Shown here: piece by piece, positions 23,166-29,907 of the stretch
Numbering within the stretch: position 1 is the stretch's first letter
How the letters are laid out: each line of letters starts with the position of its first letter
NCBI GenBank assembly: GCA_039800205.1
Contig: JBDLRB010000050.1
Span: 1-30,804, forward strand
Reading direction: 5' to 3'
Source: SYIM01 sp039800205
GTDB lineage: Bacteria > Pseudomonadota > Gammaproteobacteria > Burkholderiales > Burkholderiaceae_E
Length of the DNA stretch: 30,804 nucleotides
Notes under the pieces: model-generated
Told to the model about the DNA's origin: nothing
Seen by the model: the letters and a program-made list of their open reading frames with translations, nothing else
Database searches by the model: none
Made by a program: the position numbers and the translations under genes

Positions 23166-24404
23166 ATGACCTCGCCCGACACACCTGATGCCATGACTCC
23201 GTTGAGCGCCGATCCGGTTCGTTGTTTACCTGATGACGGGTATGCCGGAACCCTGTTGGCCCGCGTCTGGACCGCCGATGGTCCCCTCCCTGGACCGTCC
23301 GTCGCCCTGGTGCGTGCTGGGGGCGTCTACGACCTCAGCGACCAGGTCGCCACGGTCAGCGAATTACTCGAGGAGCCCGATGCAGCGGCCCGGGTACGAG
23401 CGATGCCCGGGCGATGCCTGGGTTCACTCAGCGATCTCCTGCACCAAACGCTGAATGCCGCGACCGGACAGATCACCGGACCCCATTTCCTTGCGCCCTG
23501 CGACCTTCAGGTCATCAAGGCCGCCGGCGTGACCTTCGCCACCAGTCTGCTCGAGCGGGTCATCGAAGAGCGGGCTGCCGGGGACCCGACCCGTGCGCGC
23601 GCGATCCGGGCCCAGGTCGCGGAGGCCGTCGGTGAAGACGTGCAGGCGGTCCGGCCGGGGTCGTCTCAGGCGATGGCGCTCAAACAGGTGCTGCAGCAGC
23701 AGGGGCTCTGGTCGCAATACCTCGAGGTGGGCATTGGCCCGGACGCCGAAGTCTTCACCAAGGCGCCTGTCCTCGCGGCGGTGGGGACCGGCATGCAGGT
23801 GGGCATTCGCGCTGACTCGGCGTGGAACAACCCCGAACCCGAGGTCGTACTGGCGGTCAACAGCCGCGGTCAAATCGTGGGGGCGACGCTGGGGAATGAT
23901 GTCAATCTGCGTGATATCGAAGGCCGCAGCGCGCTACTCCTGGGCAAGGCCAAGGACAACAACGCCTCCTGTGCCATCGGCCCCTTCATCCGCCTGTTCG
24001 ATGAGACGTTTTCCCTGGATGATGTGCGTCGCGAGACCGTCGACCTGCGGGTGGAGGGGTTGGATGGTTTTGTACTGGAGGGCGTGAACAACATGGCCCG
24101 CATCAGCCGCGACCCACAGGAACTGGTCGACCAGACCCTCGCGGCGCATCAGTACCCTGACGGCTTCATGCTGTTCACCGGCACCCTGTTCGCCCCGATC
24201 CAGGACCGCGATCATCCCGGGGGTGGCTTTACCCATCACCTGGGCGACGTGGTGCGGATCCGCAGTGCCCACCTGGGCGAATTGTGCAACCAAGTGACTC
24301 ATTCCGAGCGTGCACCGCCCTGGCGCTTCGGGCTCTCGGCCTTCATGCGCAACCTGGCGATGCGGGGGCTGTTGGGCGAACGGATGACCGCACGCCGGTC
24401 ATGA
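23166..24404 (+). CDS. Fumarylacetoacetate-hydrolase-family enzyme, probably 2-keto-3-deoxy-acid dehydratase or hydrolase
   Basis: A 412-residue FAH-family protein. The N-terminal part (about 1-130) is an extra domain with GYAGTLLARVW; the catalytic domain has DLQVIKAAGVTFATSLLERVIEER, NNPEPEVVL with the metal-binding Glu pair, and GNDVNLRDIEG with the metal Asp. The long form resembles the FAH-type enzymes found next to aldonate dehydratases, such as Caulobacter XylX, which dehydrates 2-keto-3-deoxy-xylonate to 2-oxoglutarate semialdehyde. Such a reaction would offer a Weimberg-type outlet. The semialdehyde dehydrogenase that would follow is not in the window. ATG 23166 lies 10 nt after the dehydratase stop and lacks a clear ribosome-binding site; ATG 23193 is an alternative. 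Confidence 0.72.
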   Translation: MTSPDTPDAMTPLSADPVRCLPDDGYAGTLLARVWTADGPLPGPSVALVRAGGVYDLSDQVATVSELLEEPDAAARVRAMPGRCLGSLSDLLHQTLNAATGQITGPHFLAPCDLQVIKAAGVTFATSLLERVIEERAAGDPTRARAIRAQVAEAVGEDVQAVRPGSSQAMALKQVLQQQGLWSQYLEVGIGPDAEVFTKAPVLAAVGTGMQVGIRADSAWNNPEPEVVLAVNSRGQIVGATLGNDVNLRDIEGRSALLLGKAKDNNASCAIGPFIRLFDETFSLDDVRRETVDLRVEGLDGFVLEGVNNMARISRDPQELVDQTLAAHQYPDGFMLFTGTLFAPIQDRDHPGGGFTHHLGDVVRIRSAHLGELCNQVTHSERAPPWRFGLSAFMRNLAMRGLLGERMTARRS

Positions 24405-24461
24405 TCGGCGCTGGATGTTGTTCGGATGGGCACATCAGCGCGCTGTCTGGGCCTCGCTCCT

Positions 24462-25049
24462 TCAGTTGCATCCCATGTGTCGCCGGTACATCTCGGCGTT
24501 GTGACCTTGGGGAATGTTTTTGCAGGGGTCTTCCGCGTAGCCGCGCAGGATGTTGTATCGCTTGATCTGCTCGGGCTTGAGGATCGGCGTTGTCTTGCCA
24601 TGCTGCGAAAGATGGATGAAGCGGAGCTCGGCCCGGGCCGATTCGGCCTGGGCCAGCGCGCTGCGAAGCCGTGCGTCATCCACTGTGCCCGAAGCGAAGA
24701 TCGCCTCGAGCGCTGTCTCTGCGGCGATCAATCGTTCGCCTGCGGCGATCGCGGCACGACGCATCTCGTCGAAGAGCGTCTGAATACGCTGTACCTGATC
24801 CGGGGTGAGCCCGATCTTGTCGCGGAGTTCCAGCAGATGCGCTGGCCCTGGCATGCCGTTGAGCTCAGCCGGCAGGGCCAGTCCCCATCCTCCCCCTCGC
24901 CGTAATTCCTGGATGTCGTTCTCCGACAGCGACTTGATTGCGCGGTTCTGCAGACCGGCATAGGGAGCGGGCGAAGCATGCTTGGGCTGGGCGAGTACCC
25001 AGATGGGCAGGCAGAGGCTGACTGTGGCGAGAAAGCGAACGAGTTTCAT
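24462..25049 (-). CDS. Spy/CpxP-like periplasmic protein
   Basis: A 195-residue secreted protein with a signal peptide (MKLVRFLATVSLCLPIWVLA, cut before Gln). The helical mature domain has a first LTPDQVQRIQTLFDEM segment and a second LKPEQIKRYNILRGY, the paired LTxxQ-type motifs of the Spy/CpxP/heavy-metal-resistance family. Relatives are stress-induced periplasmic chaperones or metal-linked sensors. AAGGG precedes the ATG at 25049 and decides it over an upstream ATG at 25079. It lies 54 nt downstream of the SQR fusion on the same strand and may be co-transcribed with it. The tail ends with Cys pairs (DPCKNI, HMGCN). Confidence 0.7.
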   Translation of the reverse strand: MKLVRFLATVSLCLPIWVLAQPKHASPAPYAGLQNRAIKSLSENDIQELRRGGGWGLALPAELNGMPGPAHLLELRDKIGLTPDQVQRIQTLFDEMRRAAIAAGERLIAAETALEAIFASGTVDDARLRSALAQAESARAELRFIHLSQHGKTTPILKPEQIKRYNILRGYAEDPCKNIPQGHNAEMYRRHMGCN

Positions 25050-25103
25050 GAGATTGCCCTTGATGTCAATTTGGCGCAATGATTACAGGTTCAGCGGGTG
25101 TGT

Positions 25104-26771
25104 TCAGTTTCGCAGTTCTGGTTCAGCCAGCCATTCCCGGCCCTTCAGCATCCCCTGCCAGTAAAGAGGGGGCAGCATGCGCTCCTTCAGCAGCCATGCC
25201 AAGCGAGACGGCTGGCTTCCATCAATCAGCCACTTTGGAAAGCTGGGCGCCACCTTTCCGCCGTAGAGAAACTCGGCCAGTACGATCTTGCCCCGCTCAA
25301 CCGTTAACGGACACGAGCCGTAGCCATCGTACTGCGCTGTGCCTTTGAGCTGGCCGCGCGCAGCCAGAACGTTGTGCGCGACAACGGGTGCCTGCTTGCG
25401 GGCAGCTGCGGCCGTTTTCGCATTGGTGGTATTGCCCGCATCGCCCAGACCGTAGATGTTCTCGAAACGTTTGTGGCGAAGTGTGATCGGATCGACCTCG
25501 ACCCATCCCGCCGCATCGGCGAGGGGGCTCGCGCGTACGAAGTCAGGTGCTTTTTGAGGGGGAACGACGTGGATCATATCGAATGTCTTGACAACGATTT
25601 CCTTGGTGCCATCGGGCAGGGTCTTGATGAATGTGGCGCTTCGACGGTCGCCATCGATTTCACTCAAGGTGTGCGAGAAATTCAGGTGAATGCTGTAGCG
25701 ATTGACATATTCCATCAGCGCCGGGACGTAGTCTGCGACGCCGAACAGCACTGCTCCGGCATTGCAGAAGTCAATCTGTATGTCCTTGAGCACGCCTGTG
25801 CTTCGCCAGTGATCGGCCGACAGGTACATCGCTTTTTGCGGGGCACCGGCACATTTGATCGGCATGGGCGGTTGGGTAAACACGGCCTGCCCGCCCCGCA
25901 GTTGCTGGACCTGTTCCCAGGTGTAGGGCGCCAGGTCGTAGCGGTAGTTGGAGGTGACGCCGTTTCGTCCCAGCGTATCGGTCAGACCGGGGATGGCATC
26001 CCAATCGAGCTTGAGTCCGGGACAGACCACCAACTGCTGGTACTTGATCACGCGGCAGCCTTCGAGCACCAGGGCGTTTTGCTCGGGCTCGAACGCGACC
26101 ACGGCTGAATTGATCCAGCGTACCCCGCGCGGGATCAAGGAACCCATGGGCCGTGCGGTGGTCCGCGCGTCAAAGATCCCGCCTCCAACCATCGTCCAGC
26201 CCGGCTGGTAAAAGTGCGTTTCGGCTGGATCGATGATCGCAATATCGAGGCCGGGTTGCCGGGCCAACAGACTGGCCGCAACCGAAATACCGGCAGCCCC
26301 GCCCCCAACGATCACGATTTCATGGCGGGCGTCGCTGACCTGGATCGGCGTCTTGCCGCCGTTGACGATCCGCCGAACCACACCCTTCAGGTCGTACCCC
26401 GCCTGGGCGGCCGTCTCAAGCAGTTGGGGCGCGGTCTGATGCGGCGCCTGCGACAGGGCCCACATTGTGATCGAGCGCATTCCGGTCCGGCAATAGGCCA
26501 GTACCGGTTTGGGCAATTCATCGAGCAGCAATCCGAATGCAACCCCTTGTTCGTCGGTGACCTGCCCGCTGACGGCAGGCAGGCTGCGGACTTCCAGACC
26601 ACATTGCCGTGCAGCCTGTTCCACTTCGCTGAAAGTGGGCTGGTCAACGCTCTCGCCATCGGGGCGGTTACAGATCAGTGACCGATAGCCCTGCCGCGCA
26701 ATGTCTGAAAGATGGGACAGCTGAATCTGACTGCAGACAGAAAGCTCACCGTCTATTTTCCTGATCTCCAT
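25104..26771 (-). CDS. Fusion of phosphatase-like (DUF442/BLH) domain and sulfide:quinone oxidoreductase-like FAD enzyme
   Basis: A 555-residue fusion. Residues 1-115 form the phosphatase-like domain found in BLH and related sulfur proteins, with the active-site loop AYCRTGMRS (Cys94). Residues 148-555 form a flavoprotein of the sulfide:quinone oxidoreductase class: HEIVIVGGGAAGISVAA (FAD), HFYQPGWTMVGGG, PPMPIKCAGAPQK (Cys307), and YGSCPLTVERGKIVLAEF. SQR oxidises sulfide and feeds electrons to quinone. The second redox Cys of human SQOR lies in a GDC-TN segment; here it reads GDAGN, with Ala445. Cys336 and Cys487 are also present. The N-terminal domain may act on persulfide. The start ATG 26771 begins the domain. 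It is divergent from the FisR-like gene. Confidence 0.87.
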   Translation of the reverse strand: MEIRKIDGELSVCSQIQLSHLSDIARQGYRSLICNRPDGESVDQPTFSEVEQAARQCGLEVRSLPAVSGQVTDEQGVAFGLLLDELPKPVLAYCRTGMRSITMWALSQAPHQTAPQLLETAAQAGYDLKGVVRRIVNGGKTPIQVSDARHEIVIVGGGAAGISVAASLLARQPGLDIAIIDPAETHFYQPGWTMVGGGIFDARTTARPMGSLIPRGVRWINSAVVAFEPEQNALVLEGCRVIKYQQLVVCPGLKLDWDAIPGLTDTLGRNGVTSNYRYDLAPYTWEQVQQLRGGQAVFTQPPMPIKCAGAPQKAMYLSADHWRSTGVLKDIQIDFCNAGAVLFGVADYVPALMEYVNRYSIHLNFSHTLSEIDGDRRSATFIKTLPDGTKEIVVKTFDMIHVVPPQKAPDFVRASPLADAAGWVEVDPITLRHKRFENIYGLGDAGNTTNAKTAAAARKQAPVVAHNVLAARGQLKGTAQYDGYGSCPLTVERGKIVLAEFLYGGKVAPSFPKWLIDGSQPSRLAWLLKERMLPPLYWQGMLKGREWLAEPELRN

Positions 26772-26846
26772 ACCGGCCTCTTGATGTTGAATGCGGACTG
26801 CGCCGAGCAACCCGGGCGCCAGGGGCGTGCAAATCTGGACAGGTAT

Positions 26847-26862
26847 ACCAACAATCGTGCCA
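26847..26862 (-). promoter_or_regulatory. Candidate sigma-54 promoter of the SQR fusion gene
   Basis: On the minus strand the sequence is TGGCAC-GATTG-TTGGT. The -24 part is perfect (TGGCAC), the spacing to the -12 part is correct, and the only important mismatch is GG instead of GC at -13/-12. Transcription would begin near 26836, about 65 nt before the ATG at 26771. Confidence 0.6.
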
Positions 26863-26945
26863 GCCGCGGGGGCCATGAGAATTGGCCGAAATCTCTGTTC
26901 GATGGATGATTCCGGACGCTTGACCGATGCCAGGCTCCGGCTCGC

Positions 26946-27003
26946 TGGCAGAGTTGGATTGACAGTATGGGCAGAATTACTGCCAAATGGCAGTCTTTGG
27001 CAG
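26946..27003. repeat. Cluster of TGGCAG/CTGCCA boxes, possible activator-binding sites
   Basis: Boxes are TGGCAG (26946-26951), GGCAG (26970-26974), CTGCCA (26980-26985), TGGCAG (26988-26993) and TGGCAG (26998-27003). Two interleaved palindromes result: GGCAG-AATTA-CTGCC and ACTGCCA-AA-TGGCAGT (26979-26994). They lie about 85-140 bp upstream of the candidate sigma-54 promoter of the SQR gene and directly before the FisR-like gene. That is the usual distance for enhancer-type sites. The same stretch may carry autoregulation of the activator. Confidence 0.5.
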
Positions 27004-27062
27004 AAACGGGACGGTCAATCCCGACTGCTTTGTGCGACCGGCGAGACAAAGGCGCATCGACC

Positions 27063-28442
27063 ATGAAGACGAGCAAGACCTCCGCCCCACCGATCGACTC
27101 GCTCGTGTCCTACCTGCAGCACGACGCCGAGCCTGCAATCGTGCTCGATACCGACTACAGGATCCTGGCAGCGAACGCCGCTTACCAACGCCAGTTTTCG
27201 ACCGCGGGCAAGCCCTACGTGGGTCATCATTGCTTCCGAATCTCGCACGGCTACGATGTGCCCTGCGACCAGGCGGGTGAGCATTGTCCGATGGCCCGGG
27301 CCCACGAGACCAAGGGGCCGGATCGGGTGCTGCACATTCATCACACCCCGCGCGGTCCCGAGCACGTTGACGTTGAATTACGCCCCATTCTGGACGGCAA
27401 GGCTCAGGTGATTGCCTATGTGGAACGCCTGAGGACGGTCCGCCAGGCGTCCGCGCGCCCCAGGGAAGAGGGACTGGTGGGGCGATCGCCTGCGTTCATG
27501 GCCGCGCTCGCTGCGGTTCAGCGTGTGGCGCCCTCGACCCTTCCGGTTCTCCTGATGGGTGAATCGGGTACGGGCAAGGAACTGTTTGCTCGCGCAGTGC
27601 ACGAATCGAGCGAGCGCGCGTCTGGACCCTTCGTCGTCGTCGACTGCTCGGGGTTGAGCGATGCGCTTTTCGAAAGCGAATTGTTTGGCTACGAACGAGG
27701 CGCCTTCACCGGTGCAACGTCTCGAAAAGCCGGACTTGTGGACACCGCGCACACCGGCACGCTTTTTCTCGATGAAATCGGCGATGTGCCGCTGTCCATG
27801 CAAGTGAAATTGCTCCGCCTCATCGAAAGCGGCACCTATCGGCGGGTCGGGGGCGTGGAGATGTTGCGTGCTGACTTCAGATTGGTGGCTGCGACGCACC
27901 AGCCGCTCGAGGGCATGCTCGAGAAGGCCCAGTTCAGGCAGGATCTCTATTACCGGATTGCCGCCTTTCCGATCCGCCTGCCCGCGCTACGCGAGCGCAG
28001 AGGCGACATTTCGATGCTTGCCGCCTCGCTGCTTCAGCGATCGGCCCGTTCGGGTTCGCCGCGTTCGATTTCGGACGAGGCGTTGAAGATGCTCGAGCAC
28101 TACAGCTGGCCGGGCAATGTACGGCAGTTGCGCAACGTCCTGGAGCGCGCCCGCCTCTACGCCGACGAAGGCGAGATACGCGTCGAGCATCTGCCGGAGG
28201 AGGTCCGCAGCGGCGTGCAGGCCGCTCCGGTTGTACCGGTTGATGGCGCGGCGGGGCTCGGGCTGCCACACGCCGGATCGCTCGATTCCGATACTACGGT
28301 CGCTACAGGGCGACGACTCACCGATGCGGTGCTGAGCGGGTTTGTCGCGAACTTTGTGGGCACACGACGCGAAATGGCCCGCGCGCTGGGGCTGAGCGAG
28401 CGAACCCTTTACCGTCGGTTGCGAGCGCTGGGGCTCGACTGA
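27063..28442 (+). CDS. fisR: FisR-like sigma-54-dependent activator with cysteine sensor domain
   Basis: A 459-residue enhancer-binding protein. The N-terminal PAS-like sensor domain (about 1-125) has Cys57, Cys68 and Cys75, spaced 11 and 7 residues apart. As I recall, the FisR of Cupriavidus senses sulfane sulfur through Cys53, Cys64 and Cys71, the same spacing. The AAA+ domain (about 138-375) has Walker A GESGTGKE (166-173), GAFTGA (213-218), the sigma-54 contact, Walker B LFLDEIGD, and a second-region arginine-finger stretch. The Fis-type helix-turn-helix ends the protein (REMARALGLSERTLYRRLRALG). The ATG at 27063 begins the sensor. It sits between the two probable targets, the SQR fusion and cioAB. 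Confidence 0.9.
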   Translation: MKTSKTSAPPIDSLVSYLQHDAEPAIVLDTDYRILAANAAYQRQFSTAGKPYVGHHCFRISHGYDVPCDQAGEHCPMARAHETKGPDRVLHIHHTPRGPEHVDVELRPILDGKAQVIAYVERLRTVRQASARPREEGLVGRSPAFMAALAAVQRVAPSTLPVLLMGESGTGKELFARAVHESSERASGPFVVVDCSGLSDALFESELFGYERGAFTGATSRKAGLVDTAHTGTLFLDEIGDVPLSMQVKLLRLIESGTYRRVGGVEMLRADFRLVAATHQPLEGMLEKAQFRQDLYYRIAAFPIRLPALRERRGDISMLAASLLQRSARSGSPRSISDEALKMLEHYSWPGNVRQLRNVLERARLYADEGEIRVEHLPEEVRSGVQAAPVVPVDGAAGLGLPHAGSLDSDTTVATGRRLTDAVLSGFVANFVGTRREMARALGLSERTLYRRLRALGLD

Positions 28443-28475
28443 GCAAGACGGGTCTACCGGCTGCGCTTATTCAGC

Positions 28476-28491
28476 TGGCATGGAAGTTGTA
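28476..28491 (+). promoter_or_regulatory. Candidate sigma-54 promoter of cioAB
   Basis: TGGCAT-GGAAG-TTGTA has the correct spacing of a -24/-12 promoter; the mismatches are T for C in the -24 box and T for C at -12. Transcription would start near 28503, about 19 nt before the cioA ATG. It lies in the 79-bp gap after the FisR-like gene. The match is weaker than that at the SQR gene. Confidence 0.5.
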
Positions 28492-28521
28492 TGTGGACTG
28501 ACATGTCTTCGGCGAGCAAAC

Positions 28522-29907
28522 ATGACTGAACTTGACCCGATCGTCCTCGCGCGTATCCAGTTCGCGGCCAACATCACCTTTCACATCCTCTTTCCAAGCA
28601 TCAGCATCGGGCTGGGCTGGGCCTTGCTGTTTTTCAAGCTCCGGTTTCGGCAAACCGGCCACGCGGGGTGGATGGAGGCCTACGGCTTCTGGGTGAAGGT
28701 GTTCGCGTTGACCTTTGCGCTGGGCGTGGTCAGTGGCATCACGATGAGCTTCCAGTTCGGTACAAACTGGCCTGGCTTCATGAACACTGTGGGCAACGTC
28801 GCGGGTCCCCTCCTGGCCTACGAGGTGCTGACCGCCTTTTTTCTCGAAGCAACGATGCTGGGCATCATGCTGTTCGGCCGCGGGCGCGTGAGCGAACGGG
28901 TACACACTCTGGCGACATTCCTGGTCGCCGCGGGCACGACGGCCTCAGCGTTCTGGATCCTGGCTCTGAACTCCTGGATGCATACCCCGGCGGGTTTTGT
29001 GATGATCGACGGTCAGGCCCATGTGACGAGCTGGGTCGAGGTGATCTTCAACCCCTCTTTTCCGTACCGACTCGTACACATGCTGCTCGCATCCGGGTTG
29101 ACCGTGTCGTTCCTGATTGCCGGGCTCTCTGCGTACCGCTGGTTGCGAGGCGACCGTACCGCTTCAGTTTCGGCTGCACTGCGTACAGGCGTGTTAACGG
29201 CTGCAGTGCTGATCCCGCTGCAGATCGTGGCAGGTGACCTGCATGGGCTGAACACCATGAAGCACCAACCGGCCAAGTTGGCCGCGATGGAAGGCATCTG
29301 GGAAACGCAACGAGGGGTGGGTGCAGTGCTCTTTGCGCTCCCTGACTCGAAGGAAAAGGTCAATCGACTGGAAATCGCGATCCCCAAGCTTGCGTCCTTT
29401 TATCTGACCCATGAATGGGACGGTGAAGTGAAAGGATTGAAGGATTTTGGCGACAAGATCCCGCCGGTTGGCCCGGTGTTCTTTGCCTTTCGGATCATGG
29501 TGGGAATGGGGCTCTTGATGCTTGGGGTGAGTTGGTTGGCCGCGTGGCGCCTGCGCCGGACATCGCTCATTCATCATGCGCCGGCCTGGCTCTTCAAGAG
29601 TCTTGTCCTCATGACCTTTTCAGGCTGGTTGGCCCTGGTCGCCGGCTGGTACGTCACGGAAATGGGCCGGCAGCCCTGGCTGGTGTCGGGCGTGCTGACG
29701 ACCGCGCAGGCCGCATCAGCGGTGCCGGCACCCTACATCGCATTGAGTCTTGCGATGTATCTGAGCCTTTACGCCTTATTGCTGGCTGCTTATGTTTCGG
29801 TCGTTTTCTACCTTGCCCGCAAGGCGGGGGCCGACGGCGAGTCCTCCCCGGATCCAGTACAGCCTCGAGAAGTCCATCCACGGCACCCGGAGGCTGCCCA
29901 TGCTTGA
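28522..29907 (+). CDS. cioA: Cyanide-insensitive bd-type quinol oxidase subunit I
   Basis: A 461-residue membrane subunit that carries the hemes and oxidises quinol with oxygen. Heme ligands are His21 (ITFHILFP), His186 (YRLVHMLL) and Met381 (TEMGRQPW). Other family parts are FQFGTNW, FLEATMLG and KHQPAKLAAMEG. It has a short Q-loop after about residue 250, so it belongs to the CioA group rather than the long-loop CydA of E. coli (about 520 residues). bd oxidases tolerate sulfide and cyanide much better than heme-copper oxidases. The start ATG 28522 follows a sigma-54-like promoter and a GAG-type ribosome site. It overlaps cioB by 8 nt. Confidence 0.93.
   Translation: MTELDPIVLARIQFAANITFHILFPSISIGLGWALLFFKLRFRQTGHAGWMEAYGFWVKVFALTFALGVVSGITMSFQFGTNWPGFMNTVGNVAGPLLAYEVLTAFFLEATMLGIMLFGRGRVSERVHTLATFLVAAGTTASAFWILALNSWMHTPAGFVMIDGQAHVTSWVEVIFNPSFPYRLVHMLLASGLTVSFLIAGLSAYRWLRGDRTASVSAALRTGVLTAAVLIPLQIVAGDLHGLNTMKHQPAKLAAMEGIWETQRGVGAVLFALPDSKEKVNRLEIAIPKLASFYLTHEWDGEVKGLKDFGDKIPPVGPVFFAFRIMVGMGLLMLGVSWLAAWRLRRTSLIHHAPAWLFKSLVLMTFSGWLALVAGWYVTEMGRQPWLVSGVLTTAQAASAVPAPYIALSLAMYLSLYALLLAAYVSVVFYLARKAGADGESSPDPVQPREVHPRHPEAAHA

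Noticed and set aside
26988..27003. TGGCAG-TCT-TTGGCAG as a sigma-54 promoter for the FisR-like gene
   Set aside because: The spacing between GG and GC is off by one base and the boxes are part of the palindrome cluster, so I treat them as activator sites.
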